From NCBI RefSeq assembly GCF_018919485.1, contig NZ_JAHLMU010000001.1:2478143-2542142 (forward strand): a stretch of 64,000 nucleotides of DNA, in the 5' to 3' direction. Below are positions 41,947 through 51,977 of the stretch, one piece after another. The notes under the pieces were generated by a model. The model saw only the letters and a list, made by a program, of their open reading frames with translations. It had not been told where the DNA came from and ran no database searches. The number at the start of each line of letters is the position of its first letter. Position 1 is the first letter of the stretch. This DNA is from Psychrobacter sp. TAE2020 (GTDB lineage Bacteria > Pseudomonadota > Gammaproteobacteria > Pseudomonadales > Moraxellaceae). A program made the position numbers and the translations under genes.

Positions 41947-41970
41947 GCTGGGCTAAAAGCCCAGCCTACG
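41947..41970 (+). repeat. REP palindrome, right of RAYT
   Basis: GCTGGGCTAAAAGCCCAG followed by CCTACG: stem GCTGGGC/GCCCAGC, loop TAAAA. It is the inverted partner of 41314-41339 and directly abuts the stop codon of the convergent gene at 41971. Confidence 0.92.
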
Positions 41971-42651
41971 CTAGCTTTCCCTTTTCGATTTAGTATAAGC
42001 TTTCGAGTATATTGAGCCTATTGCAGTAATAACTAAAATAGATGATATAAGAATAGATGTAGTAGGAAGCAATATTTTCGAAATAATATTGTGGGTTGGA
42101 GAAAAGTCATTAAAATTGAATAAACTACTGCTATTGAATATAGTAAGCATGATAACTATTAAGGTCGATGTTAAACCTAAAATATAACTCATTCTAGCAT
42201 TTAAACGTCTGCGATAATCAGTCTGCATAATTTCTAGCTCATAGTATAGGCCATCCTTAGAGGTATCTTCATCGGAAGGTACAATTAAATGAGTAAGCGT
42301 TTCACAGTAACCTTGTTTTGTATCAGATGATATAAAACTAGAATCCATTATTTCCTTAATTAACTCTTCAGCAATTTGCTTAGGTTTAAAAATATCGTCT
42401 TTACTCACTTTATAGCGTCGAGAAGTTGCATTTAGAAGGGCATCTAAAACTTCTCCTATGGGTATTTTGCCATCAGATATGCCTGGGCGCAGTGCATATA
42501 TTACTTCACGATTAGCAGCCTCTACTTTTTGTGTGTATTCACGATTATCTCTTTTAGAAAAAATATACCTTGAAACAAATGCAACGAAAAGACCACTTAG
42601 GATGCCTCCACCTATACCTACGACCCAAGCGTTATTTAAAATGTTTGTCAA
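41971..42651 (-). CDS. Multi-pass membrane protein of unknown function
   Basis: The 226-aa protein has a TM near the N-terminus (about residues 8-28), a soluble helical middle (about 35-150) containing EVIYALRPGISDGKIPIGEV, and two TMs near the C-terminus (about 155-172 and 190-215). The start is a TTG at 42651; AAGGTG lies about 10 bases upstream, and no ATG is available nearby, so the start is uncertain. I recognise no family. The one-TM/cytosolic domain/two-TM plan occurs in membrane effectors, but this is only a resemblance. It is convergent with RAYT. Confidence 0.6.
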   Translation of the reverse strand: MTNILNNAWVVGIGGGILSGLFVAFVSRYIFSKRDNREYTQKVEAANREVIYALRPGISDGKIPIGEVLDALLNATSRRYKVSKDDIFKPKQIAEELIKEIMDSSFISSDTKQGYCETLTHLIVPSDEDTSKDGLYYELEIMQTDYRRRLNARMSYILGLTSTLIVIMLTIFNSSSLFNFNDFSPTHNIISKILLPTTSILISSILVITAIGSIYSKAYTKSKRES

Positions 42652-42773
42652 CTAATTTTCACCTTTAGAATAGCTAATATTAATAATTAAGGAAATAATT
42701 TTAGATTTTTAATCTTAGTTGTGGATTTAGCAAGCACTAAAACCACTTTGCTATTAAGTAAATTACGATAACT

Positions 42774-45083
42774 TTATCCAACCACCTCAACACTCGTCAC
42801 ATTCTGAAAACCTCTTGGCAACTGGCCACCACGGCTGCCACGTTTGGCAGTATAGTTAGCTAAGTCCATTGGCTTCAAGGTCACATGACGCTTACCCGCA
42901 GTGATGACTAAGCTGTCTTGCTTGCTTAACGGGGTGATAGCCAGCACTTCCTCATCAGTTTTCAAGGTAATCATCTTATTGCCTTTACCACGGGCTTGTT
43001 CAGGCAGATCATCCAAAGCAAAGATCAATAAGTAGCCAGCGTTAGTTACCACGGCGATATGATCAGGTGTAGCTTTTACAGAACCATCATCGCTGCTATT
43101 AGCATTAGTACTAACATTGTAATTGGCATCAATACGAGCGACTGGTAATAGGCGACTATCAGCCGCTAGAGTGATGATGTTTTTACCGGCTTTTTGATTG
43201 CTATCAAGATTGCCAATGGTATTTATGAAGCCGTAGCCTTGCGAGCTGGCAAGGATAATACGCTGCTCATTATTGCCAGTTAATAGCTGCTCAAAGTGTG
43301 CACCTGCTGGTGGTTTCAGCACACTAGTCAATGGATCGCCTTGACCACGCGCCGAAGCTAAATTATGGGCGTCAATACTATAGCTACGTCCGGTACTATC
43401 AAGGACATAGATCTTCTCATTAGACTTGCCACGCACATAAGCTTGGTAACCATCTCCAGAGCGATAGCTCATAGTGGTAGGGTCAACATCATGACCTTTG
43501 GCAGCACGTATCCAACCAGCTTTTGACAGCACAGCCGTAATCAGCTCGCTCGGTACTAGATCTGACTCTTTTAGCGCTTGCGCCTCTTCACGCTCTGCTA
43601 GTGGTGACATGCGATTGTCGCCATGAGCTTTCATATCTTCAGTGAGTTCATCAATAATCAAGCCAGTTAGGCTTTCAGGATTATCTAAATACTCTTGAAT
43701 AATGGCTCGTTCTGCGACTAGCTCATCCTGCTCACGTCTAAGCTCAAATTCTTCTAGTTTTGCTAATTGACGCAGACGAATATCTAAGATGGCATTGGCC
43801 TGAATCTCACTCAGATCATAGCCTTGCATCAGCGCCAGCTTTGGATCTTCCTCTTCACGAATGATGCGAATCACTTCATCGATATTAAGATAAGCAATCA
43901 GTAAGCCGGCTAAAATGTGCAGACGCTTATCGATCTTATCGAGACGGTACTGCAAGCGGCGTACGACCACTGAGCGCCGACAGACTAGCCATTCTTCTAG
44001 GATATCTTTCAAGTTTTTGACTTGTGGCTTACCATTTAAGCCAATCATATTCATGTTGACTCGGTAGTTACTCTCCAGCTCAGTAGTGGCAAACAGATGA
44101 CTCATTACTCTTTGCACATCGACGCGCGTAGAACGTAGCTCTAAGACGATACGGCAAGGATTTTCGTGATCAGATTCATCATGAATATCGACTACCCAAG
44201 GCAGTTTTTTATCGGTCATCAGTTTAGCGATTTGCTCTTGGATTTTATTGCCCGAGACTTGATAAGGTAGCGCATCGATGATGACGAGGTTCTTTTCCTT
44301 ATCATCGATATGGTAAGTGGCTCGCATCTTATAACTGCCACGCCCACTTTCATATAGGGCTTGCAGATCTTTTTTGCTAGTGATGATTTCGGCACTAGTA
44401 GGTAAGTCTGGGGCTGGTATTGATTGGGTGAGCTGCTTAACCGATAGTTCAGGGTTTTTGAGTAGACGGATAGCCGCACGGACTACTTCATTAAGGTTAT
44501 GCGGTGGGATATCAGTGGCCATGCCTACGGCAATACCAGTAGTACCATTCAATAATATATTAGGCAAGCGAGCAGGTAGAGTAGTCGGCTCTTGCATAGT
44601 GCCATCGAAGTTATCTTGCCAATCAACGGTTCCTTGGCCCAATTCCGCCAGTAAAGTATTGGCATAAGCTGACATTTTAGCTTCAGTGTAGCGCATAGCA
44701 GCAAAGGATTTGGGATCATCAGGACTACCCCAATTCCCTTGACCCGTAATCAGCGGATAGCGATAACTAAACGGCTGCGCCATCAGTACCATAGCTTCGT
44801 AACAAGCACTATCGCCGTGCGGATGATATTTACCGAGCACGTCGCCGACAGTACGTGCCGACTTTTTGGGCTTAGCTGTAGACTTAAGACCTAGCTCGCT
44901 CATGGCATAGATGATGCGACGTTGGACAGGTTTTAGACCATCGGCAATATTGGGCAGTGCGCGATCCATGATGACGTACATGGCATAGTTGAGATAGGCT
45001 TGCTCAGTAAACTCGGCTACTGAGCGCGTGTCTAGTGCATCGTCCGCTAGAAGGGCAGTATCGTTATCGATAATATCAGGCAT
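42774..45083 (-). CDS. parC: DNA topoisomerase IV subunit A
   Basis: The 769-aa breakage-reunion subunit decatenates daughter chromosomes with ParE. Catalytic Tyr132 is in RYTEA. The quinolone-resistance region [13 protein letters not shown] (residues 87-99) keeps Ser92 and Glu96 (E. coli Ser80 and Glu84), the susceptible type. The coiled-coil gate follows, and the C-terminal beta-pinwheel covers about residues 500-769. I chose the ATG at 45083; an in-frame TTG at 45125 would add 14 residues with no homology. parE is not in the window. Confidence 0.97.
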   Translation of the reverse strand: MPDIIDNDTALLADDALDTRSVAEFTEQAYLNYAMYVIMDRALPNIADGLKPVQRRIIYAMSELGLKSTAKPKKSARTVGDVLGKYHPHGDSACYEAMVLMAQPFSYRYPLITGQGNWGSPDDPKSFAAMRYTEAKMSAYANTLLAELGQGTVDWQDNFDGTMQEPTTLPARLPNILLNGTTGIAVGMATDIPPHNLNEVVRAAIRLLKNPELSVKQLTQSIPAPDLPTSAEIITSKKDLQALYESGRGSYKMRATYHIDDKEKNLVIIDALPYQVSGNKIQEQIAKLMTDKKLPWVVDIHDESDHENPCRIVLELRSTRVDVQRVMSHLFATTELESNYRVNMNMIGLNGKPQVKNLKDILEEWLVCRRSVVVRRLQYRLDKIDKRLHILAGLLIAYLNIDEVIRIIREEEDPKLALMQGYDLSEIQANAILDIRLRQLAKLEEFELRREQDELVAERAIIQEYLDNPESLTGLIIDELTEDMKAHGDNRMSPLAEREEAQALKESDLVPSELITAVLSKAGWIRAAKGHDVDPTTMSYRSGDGYQAYVRGKSNEKIYVLDSTGRSYSIDAHNLASARGQGDPLTSVLKPPAGAHFEQLLTGNNEQRIILASSQGYGFINTIGNLDSNQKAGKNIITLAADSRLLPVARIDANYNVSTNANSSDDGSVKATPDHIAVVTNAGYLLIFALDDLPEQARGKGNKMITLKTDEEVLAITPLSKQDSLVITAGKRHVTLKPMDLANYTAKRGSRGGQLPRGFQNVTSVEVVG

Positions 45084-45549
45084 AGAATAAATTTCGCTTT
45101 TATAGTGATCAAAAATTTGCTGCAAATAGGGTGCTACGTATAAAGGGTCTACTGTTAACTAGATAAGTATTTATTATTATAAGTAGAATAAATATAAATA
45201 TCATGCATTCAAAGTCGCTTGGCCTAATTAGCATGGTGCGTTCAGCCTCTAGGCCAAAAATAAAATAAGCTAGCGCTATCGTAAAGGATATTGCCGCAAT
45301 TAAAAAGCTATCTATGACAATAAACGACAGGTCGTGACGTGCCAATGCTGATTTTGTTTATAGCTTTTATCCCCTAAGATTAGTATAGTGATTTTAATAG
45401 TTTTTTATTATTTACTTAGTTGATTAGCAGCTAGTAACTGGGGGTGCGAAGGCATTATCGCTGAAGCAGTACTTAGTAGTCCCCAATGACTTTAGAGCAA
45501 TGACTTTGGAGCAATGATAACTACATCCTCACTAAACAGGACGTCACTC
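45084..45549. other. Spacer between parC and VWA gene
   Basis: About 466 bases between divergent genes. A reverse-strand frame (45345-45109) encodes a hydrophobic 78-aa product with a TTG start and no ribosome binding site; it is not supported. A 14-base direct repeat (CAATGACTTTAGAG then CAATGACTTTGGAG, 45484-45511) lies just before the VWA gene. Confidence 0.5.
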
Positions 45550-47334
45550 ATGTCATCAGTTCAGTTAGCTAATACTCGTATAACTATTATGACTCGTAAA
45601 GCGTTAGTGTTAACGACGCTAGCTGGCTTAGGACTGAGCGCCTGTAGCACGCAACAGATGGTTCGACCTAGTGCCGAAAGTGTCAGTACCAGTGCTAGTA
45701 CCACTAATACTCAAGCTGTTGCTCCAGCGCCAGTTGTAGTGGTCTCAGCAACAGTAGCACCGCAACAAACGGCTAGCGCTGATTACGCGGCTAACCCTAA
45801 TATGCTCATCCGTGCTGTGCCACAGAGCAAGAGAGTCCGACCATCGCCCTTTATAGTAGCAGAGTCTCAGTCAGGCGATAATTATCAGGATATAAAACCT
45901 AACTTAGTACATAAGACTAGTGAGATGGCAGTAGCTACTTTATCTATAGATACTGATACTGGCAGCTATGCTAACGTGCGCCGCTATCTTAATGAAGGTC
46001 GGCTGCCGCCAGTTGACGCGGTACGTGTTGAGGAGCTGATCAACTATTTCAATTACCAATTCGCTGATGGTAAGCGTTTAGGAACAGCACCCTTTTTGGT
46101 AGCTACGGAAGTCGTTGACTCCCCTTGGGACCGAGCCGATCAAGGTAATAAGATTGTCAAAGTCGCTATCAAAGCGGTCGATACTAGCTTGGCAACGGCC
46201 AGCAATACTAGCTTGCCGCCAGCGAATTTAGTGTTTTTAGTTGATGTCTCTGGCTCTATGTCCTCCAACGATAAGCTGCCATTAGCACAAGCCTCTCTTA
46301 AACTGCTAACTCAGCAGTTGCGTGCGCAAGACAGCGTTAGCATTGTTACTTATTCTGGTAGTACTAGCGTCGCCTTACCTGCCACTAGTGGTGATAAAAA
46401 ATCAAAAATAATAGCAGCTATCGATAGCTTAACGGCAGCAGGCTCAACTAATGGTGAAGACGCCCTTAAGCTCGCTTATAACCAAGCTGAACAAGCGATA
46501 CAAAAAAAAGGTATTAATCGTATTATCATGCTCACTGACGGTGATTTTAATGTTGGCATTAGCGACGTTAATGAAATGCTAGATTTAGTTAAAGCCAATC
46601 GTGATCGTGGCATTTCTTTATCGACTTTAGGGTTTGGTCGCGGTAATTTGAATGATTATATGATGGAGCAGATGGCCAATAATGGTAATGGCAACTACAG
46701 TTATATTGATAGTCTGACAGAAGCTAAAAAGGTCTTTACTGATGAGCTAGGAGCGACTTTCAATACCGTAGCCAAAGACGTGAAGATTCAGCTTGAGTTC
46801 AATCCGGCTGTGGTTAGTGAGTGGCGATTAATAGGCTACGAAAACCGAGTGCTTAACGAGCAAGATTTTAATAATGATAAAGTTGATGCTGGCGAGTTAG
46901 GCGCGGGAAAAGCAGTGGTTGCTCTATTTGAAGTCACGCCGACCGGCCAAGTTGGTCTCTATAGTGAGCGTCGCTATGCCAGTGATAAACCGAATAAAAC
47001 AGTAGCTACTACGCAAAAAGCCAATGAGCTGGGCTTGCTAAAAATACGTTACAAGTCTCCTGAAGGGGGCAGCTCTAAACTCATTAGCCAAGCTATTACC
47101 AATAATAATCGTGACTTGAGTAATGCTAATATCGATACCCAATTTGCCATTGCAGTCGCCGGATTCGCTCAGCGCTTAGCTCAAAGCGATTATATCAACG
47201 AGTGGAGCTTTAGTGATAGTGGTAAGTTGGCGAGTAAAAGTATCACTAGCCAACCGAGTAGTGATACAGACGGTATACAGCGTAATTTTGTTAGCTTAAC
47301 TGAACTGGCTGATGCTCTTGATAACCATAATTAA
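45550..47334 (+). CDS. VWA-domain lipoprotein (YfbK-like)
   Basis: The 594-aa protein has a lipoprotein signal with lipobox LSAC (Cys32), a Ser/Thr/Ala/Val-rich linker (about 40-75), an N-terminal vWF domain (about 110-200), and a von Willebrand A domain with the MIDAS motif DVSGSMSS (Asp232, Ser234, Ser236). The C-terminal part (about 430-590) matches the DUF3520-type tail of YfbK proteins. These are periplasmic, metal-dependent binding proteins of unclear role. AGGA lies 8 bases before the ATG at 45550; in-frame ATGs at 45514 and 45589 are alternatives. It stands alone. Confidence 0.85.
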   Translation: MSSVQLANTRITIMTRKALVLTTLAGLGLSACSTQQMVRPSAESVSTSASTTNTQAVAPAPVVVVSATVAPQQTASADYAANPNMLIRAVPQSKRVRPSPFIVAESQSGDNYQDIKPNLVHKTSEMAVATLSIDTDTGSYANVRRYLNEGRLPPVDAVRVEELINYFNYQFADGKRLGTAPFLVATEVVDSPWDRADQGNKIVKVAIKAVDTSLATASNTSLPPANLVFLVDVSGSMSSNDKLPLAQASLKLLTQQLRAQDSVSIVTYSGSTSVALPATSGDKKSKIIAAIDSLTAAGSTNGEDALKLAYNQAEQAIQKKGINRIIMLTDGDFNVGISDVNEMLDLVKANRDRGISLSTLGFGRGNLNDYMMEQMANNGNGNYSYIDSLTEAKKVFTDELGATFNTVAKDVKIQLEFNPAVVSEWRLIGYENRVLNEQDFNNDKVDAGELGAGKAVVALFEVTPTGQVGLYSERRYASDKPNKTVATTQKANELGLLKIRYKSPEGGSSKLISQAITNNNRDLSNANIDTQFAIAVAGFAQRLAQSDYINEWSFSDSGKLASKSITSQPSSDTDGIQRNFVSLTELADALDNHN

Positions 47335-47357
47335 AGACAAGCTAACCATAAAAATAT

Positions 47358-47393
47358 GCTCCAACTTATACCTAGTTGCTTATAAGTTGGGGC
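47358..47393. other. Long perfect stem-loop after VWA gene
   Basis: GCTCCAACTTATA (47358-47370) pairs with TATAAGTTGGGGC (47381-47393), one T-G wobble, around a 10-base loop. No T-run follows on the plus strand, so release would need help; it may instead protect the mRNA 3' end. Confidence 0.6.
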
Positions 47394-47628
47394 TATTGAT
47401 TGTTAAAAGTGCTTAAGGCTATTAAGAAGTGCCCCCTTACTTGGGCAGACTAGCTTAGTCAATAAGGTGAAGGCTTTATAACAATATACTGATCTAACCA
47501 ATGATATTGAAGGTCAAGTGTCTTTAAGGACTGAAGTAGCAATCTTTTGTATTGAGTAGTCTGTGCAAAGTGTGTATGTTAAAGAATAAAGGGCTATTTA
47601 GCATATTACCATTAGGAGAAACCAGATT

Positions 47629-49362
47629 ATGGACAATCAAATGCCAAGCAATCCAACCCGTCATAATAAAAAAGTTTGGCTCAAAACTTATGAGGATCTC
47701 GGGCTCACTTATGATATCGTAATGCCAGCCGATGATACCTCGCTGATTGATATTTTCGAAAATAGCTTTGCTAAGTACGGTGATAAAACCGCCTTCATAT
47801 GCATGGGTGCATCCATTACCTTTAAAGAAGTGGATGAACGCAGCAAACAAGTAGCGGTTTATTTACAGTCTCTAGGGTTAGTCAAAGGCGATAAAGTAGC
47901 CGTGATGATGCCTAATGTTTTACAACTTCCTGTTGCCGTCATCGGCGTATTACGTGCAGGGTTGACCTTAGTGAATGTCAACCCTTTGTATACTACTAAA
48001 GAGCTTGAGCATCAACTAACAGACTCTAATGCCAAAGCATTGATCATGGTAGAAAACTTCGCTAAAACTTATCAAGATATAGGTCGTAAAGTAGTCGAGC
48101 ATGTGGTCATTACTGGCATGGGCGATATGATGGGGGCCCTTAAAGGCTTTATGGTCAATGCTGTAGTCCGTCATGTCAAAAAAATGGTCCCAGACTACAA
48201 TATTGCTAATAGTGTCAGTTTTAAAGCGATGCTAAAAAAATCTTCTGCCAGTAAGTACAAGCGTCCAACCGATATCGGTCTGGCAGACATTGCAGTACTA
48301 CAATATACTGGTGGTACTACTGGTGTGGCTAAAGGGGCTATGCTGACCCATAAGAATCTAGTGGCTAACTTAGTACAAAGTAATACTTTTTTAGGCACCG
48401 CTTTTGATGAGTTCGATAAAAGAGGTGAGCAGCCGGTTATCCTGACCGCTTTGCCGCTTTATCACATCTTCTCCTTTACTGTCTGCGGTATGTTTGGTAT
48501 TTATCGTGGTTGTGTTGGTCTATTAGTGCCTAATCCACGCGATCTCGATAGTTTGATAAAAGCCTATAAAGCCAATCCACCTTCGTTCTTTCCAGCAGTA
48601 AATACTCTATTCAATGCTTTAGCTAATAATGAAGAGTTCAAAGGTATGGATCACAGTAAGCTAGTGGTCTCTATGGGTGGTGGTATGGCAGTAGTCAGTG
48701 ATACGGCAGAGAAATGGCGTCAAATCACTGGCAATATCATCCTACAAGGTTATGGTCTCTCTGAAACCTCACCAGTAGCGACCGCCAATCCTATTACTAG
48801 TGTAAGCTTTGGCGGTACTATAGGCTTACCTATGCCCTCAACTGATATCGCTATCATAGACGATGCCGGTAATGAAGTAGAGTTAGGCGAGCGCGGCGAA
48901 ATAGGGGTTCGCGGTCCGCAAGTGATGAAAGGCTATTGGCAGCGTGAAGAGGCGACTCGTGAATCTATGACTGACGATGGATTCTTCTTAACGGGTGATA
49001 TCGGCATTATGGCTGATGATGGTTATGTGACTATTGTCGATCGTAAAAAGAATATGATTCTAGTGTCAGGCTTTAACGTCTATCCGAATGAAGTCGAAGA
49101 AGTGATGGCGGGTCATCCCCAGATCATAGAGTGTGGCGTTATCGGAATTCCCGATGAGAAGAGTGGCGAGTCACCAAAGATTTTTGTGGTCCGTAAAGAC
49201 GCCAGTTTAACTGAAGAGCAAGTCCTCGATTATGCTAAAGAGCATTTAACCGGCTATAAGCGTCCTCGTTATGTTGAGTTTATTGATGAGCTGCCTAAAT
49301 CAAATGTGGGTAAAATTTTGCACAAAGATTTGCGAGTCATGGAAGAGAAGAATAACGCTTAA
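47629..49362 (+). CDS. fadD: Long-chain acyl-CoA synthetase (first copy)
   Basis: The 577-aa adenylate-forming enzyme activates fatty acids to acyl-CoA. The ATP/AMP motif YTGGTTGVAKGAML lies at about residues 226-239, GYGLSETSP at about 377-385, and the C-terminal hinge region contains DRKKNMILVSGFNVYPNEVEE and the catalytic Lys in PKSNVGKILHKDL. AGGAGA precedes the ATG. It is followed after a terminator by a close paralogue, as in pseudomonads with fadD1-fadD2. Specificity differences between the copies cannot be read from sequence. Confidence 0.93.
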   Translation: MDNQMPSNPTRHNKKVWLKTYEDLGLTYDIVMPADDTSLIDIFENSFAKYGDKTAFICMGASITFKEVDERSKQVAVYLQSLGLVKGDKVAVMMPNVLQLPVAVIGVLRAGLTLVNVNPLYTTKELEHQLTDSNAKALIMVENFAKTYQDIGRKVVEHVVITGMGDMMGALKGFMVNAVVRHVKKMVPDYNIANSVSFKAMLKKSSASKYKRPTDIGLADIAVLQYTGGTTGVAKGAMLTHKNLVANLVQSNTFLGTAFDEFDKRGEQPVILTALPLYHIFSFTVCGMFGIYRGCVGLLVPNPRDLDSLIKAYKANPPSFFPAVNTLFNALANNEEFKGMDHSKLVVSMGGGMAVVSDTAEKWRQITGNIILQGYGLSETSPVATANPITSVSFGGTIGLPMPSTDIAIIDDAGNEVELGERGEIGVRGPQVMKGYWQREEATRESMTDDGFFLTGDIGIMADDGYVTIVDRKKNMILVSGFNVYPNEVEEVMAGHPQIIECGVIGIPDEKSGESPKIFVVRKDASLTEEQVLDYAKEHLTGYKRPRYVEFIDELPKSNVGKILHKDLRVMEEKNNA

Positions 49363-49734
49363 CTGCCCTTAAATCATCAGTAGTTTTGGCTGATTTATAG
49401 TTAGCAGAAGGGATAAACGGCTCACTATTAGCTTTAGTGCTAATAATGAGCAAACAGATGGTAAGGTTGCCTATTCGCGGCCTTATCATTTTTTTATGTC
49501 AAAGTTCTGAGCAAGAGTAAACTACAAAAGATAGGACGATGAGACTATAGATCGATAGTGTTGGTGCTAGAGAATTTACCATAAAACTGCTATAGTGCCA
49601 GAAAATACAGGCTCAAAATCAGTAGCCTATGCACAGTTTTTTGTTATAAATTGATATTAATATAAATTTTTATAGAACTCAAAACCCTAGATCATAAGCC
49701 AGTCAACTACAATAAAGCAAAGGATAATCAACCA
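49363..49734 (+). other. Spacer between fadD paralogues
   Basis: This 372-base stretch has no gene. It contains a hairpin (GCTCA..ATTAGC / GCTAAT..TGAGC, about 49420-49450), the terminator at 49458-49495 and an AT-rich segment likely to carry the promoter of the second fadD gene. Confidence 0.6.
49458..49495 (+). terminator. Rho-independent terminator of first fadD
   Basis: ATGGTAAGG and CCTTATCAT form a 9-bp stem with one wobble around a 14-base loop, followed by T6-7. Confidence 0.8.
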
Positions 49735-51459
49735 ATGGCACACGCTACTCAATTCCCTACGATGCCGAATATTCCGAGCGATAGACCTTGGCTCGCTGCT
49801 TATGAACGTTACAGTATCGATGCGACTATCGATATGCCTGATGATGAAACCTCATTACTCGAAGTCTTTGAGCGCAACTTTCGTCGCTATGGTAAAAAAC
49901 CCGCTTATATCTGTATGGGCGCTGCTATTACCTTTAAAGAGTTGGACTTATATAGCCGCCAAATAGCCAGTTATCTGCAATCTTTAGACTTAGAGAAAGG
50001 GGACAAAATTGCGGTGATGATGCCGAATATTTTGCAGTATCCGGTGGTGGCTCTGGGTATCATTCGTGCCGGTATGGTACTAGTGAATGTCAATCCAATG
50101 TATACCAGTCGTGAGCTCTCGCATCAGCTGCATGATAGTGGCTCTAAAGTTTTGTTCATCGTTGAGAACTTTGCGAAAACTTATGAAGATGCCGAAGACA
50201 AAGGTAAAGTTAAGCATGTGGTGGTCTGTAAGCTGGGTGATATGCTGGGTCTGATAAAAGGCACCGTAATCAATCTAGCAGCTCGCTATATCAAAAAAAT
50301 GATTCCCGCTTATAGCTTGCCTCATAGCACTAGCTTTAACGAAGCTTTGAATAAAGAGTCAGCTAGCGCATATCAGCGCCCTGACTTGAACCTAAGTGAC
50401 GTGGCATTGTTACAGTATACTGGTGGTACTACTGGTGTCGCTAAAGGGGCTATGTTATCGCATGGCAACTTAGTCGCCAATATGCTACAGATTAACGCTT
50501 TAATGAATAGCGCCTTTGAAGATGATGCTAATGCTGATAATGTTATCTTGACTGCACTGCCACTTTATCATGTGTTCTCCTTTATGGTCTGTGGTATGTA
50601 TGGCATGTACAAAGGCTATGCGGGACTATTGATTCCTAACCCTCGTGATCTAGATGGCCTCATTAAAGAGATGGGCAAATATAAGCCGTCGTTTATCCCA
50701 GCGGTAAATACTTTGTTCAATGGTTTAGTCCATAAAGAAGCCTTTGCAAACTTAGATTTCTCTAATCTAAAAGCAGCTATTGGCGGTGGGATGTCGGTAT
50801 TGCCAAGCGTAGCTAAAGACTGGCATAAAATCACCGGCTTACCTATCGTTGAAGGTTACGGCTTATCTGAAACTTCGCCAGTAGTAGCTTTTAACCCGAT
50901 GACCATAGCTGAGTTCACTGGTAAAATAGGTATACCCGCTTCTAGTACTGATGTCATATTAATTGATGATGACGAAAATGAAGTGGCTATCGGTGAGCGT
51001 GGAGAGGTGAGTGTAAAAGGCCCACAAGTGATGATTGGCTATCAAAACCGTCCGGATGAGACTGCCGAAACTTTTACTGCTAATGGCTATCTAAAAACTG
51101 GTGATATCGGCATCATGGACGAAAAGGGTTTTATTAAAATAGTCGATCGCAAAAAAGATATGATTATTGTTTCGGGCTTCAATGTCTATCCTAATGAGAT
51201 TGAAGAAGTGATGTCGGAGCACCCAGGAGTATTAGAGTGTGGAGCTATCGGCATACCTAACGATCAGCGTGGTGAAGATCCGAAGCTGTTTGTAGTCAAA
51301 AAAGGCGAAGTCACTGAGCAAGAGCTAATAGATTTCGGCAAAAAACAATTGACTGGCTATAAGCGTCCTCGTCATATACAGTTCGTCGCTGAACTGCCAA
51401 AATCTAATGTAGGTAAAATACTACGTAAAGAATTACGTAAGATGGAAGGCTTGGAATAA
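49735..51459 (+). CDS. Long-chain acyl-CoA synthetase (second copy)
   Basis: The 574-aa paralogue of the preceding gene has the same motifs: YTGGTTGVAKGAML (about residues 223-236), GYGLSETSPVVAFNP, DRKKDMIIVSGFNVYPNEIEE and PKSNVGKILRKELR. AAGGA lies about 10 bases before the ATG. Because a terminator separates the two, this copy should be controlled independently, which would allow different growth conditions or chain lengths to be served. Confidence 0.92.
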   Translation: MAHATQFPTMPNIPSDRPWLAAYERYSIDATIDMPDDETSLLEVFERNFRRYGKKPAYICMGAAITFKELDLYSRQIASYLQSLDLEKGDKIAVMMPNILQYPVVALGIIRAGMVLVNVNPMYTSRELSHQLHDSGSKVLFIVENFAKTYEDAEDKGKVKHVVVCKLGDMLGLIKGTVINLAARYIKKMIPAYSLPHSTSFNEALNKESASAYQRPDLNLSDVALLQYTGGTTGVAKGAMLSHGNLVANMLQINALMNSAFEDDANADNVILTALPLYHVFSFMVCGMYGMYKGYAGLLIPNPRDLDGLIKEMGKYKPSFIPAVNTLFNGLVHKEAFANLDFSNLKAAIGGGMSVLPSVAKDWHKITGLPIVEGYGLSETSPVVAFNPMTIAEFTGKIGIPASSTDVILIDDDENEVAIGERGEVSVKGPQVMIGYQNRPDETAETFTANGYLKTGDIGIMDEKGFIKIVDRKKDMIIVSGFNVYPNEIEEVMSEHPGVLECGAIGIPNDQRGEDPKLFVVKKGEVTEQELIDFGKKQLTGYKRPRHIQFVAELPKSNVGKILRKELRKMEGLE

Positions 51460-51977
51460 TCAAATATTGATTGTTCGTCGTTCGTCGTTCGTCATCAGCC
51501 GTCAGCTATCAGCCATTAACTCAGCTGCTGTGATTTTCCAGCTAATAATGAGGGCTCCAGCAACCCAGTTATCAAACCAGCAATTGCATTGTAAAAAGCT
51601 ATAGCGCTATTGGAATAAGTTTTAATAGTCGCTATAACCTTAGCCTTTGTAGCAGGGCATAGATATTCACCACAGTGTTTTATTTTACCTTGGCTAGAGT
51701 TTAAATCGATTGCAGTTTTAGTTGATTATAGTTAGGATTTAGGCTTAATAAAGTATCACTGCTATCTGCTTTTCTTGCTATTGAATCGAGGTCACGTTAG
51801 GATATCTCAGTTATTTTGTCCTCAATCATTACAAGATATTGTCGTTAATAGCTCCATATCTAGCAGTAAAGGCTGCATTTGTCTGATAACAAGCGCTGTT
51901 TATGTCATTGAAAAATATATGATCACTCATTGTTTAGCCCTCTAAAACTATTTATTATTTCTATACTAGGATACCTT
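51460..51977 (+). other. Spacer upstream of rph
   Basis: 518 bases without a supported gene. It starts with a short GTTCGTC tandem (51474-51493), and holds an inverted repeat TATAGCG/CGCTATA (51600-51606 and 51630-51636). A frame upstream of rph opens at 51930 but only adds a poorly supported N-terminus. No clear promoter was seen. Confidence 0.5.

Noticed and set aside
38369..42651. A complete defence island or toxin-antitoxin system
   Set aside because: No recognisable nuclease, toxin, antitoxin or sensor pair is present; only a RAYT, REPs and unknown single genes.
44810..44850. Possible quinolone-resistance change in parC
   Set aside because: Ser92 and Glu96 are the wild-type residues.
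45109..45345. 78-aa hydrophobic reverse-strand frame upstream of parC
   Set aside because: It has a TTG start without a ribosome binding site and would overlap only the discarded long form of parC; hydrophobicity alone is weak evidence in AT-rich DNA.
47524..47850. 108-aa reverse-strand frame over the first fadD start
   Set aside because: It is antisense to a strongly conserved gene and its ribosome binding site.
51474..51493. GTTCGTC repeats as a CRISPR-like array
   Set aside because: The units are contiguous with no spacers and too few to be an array.
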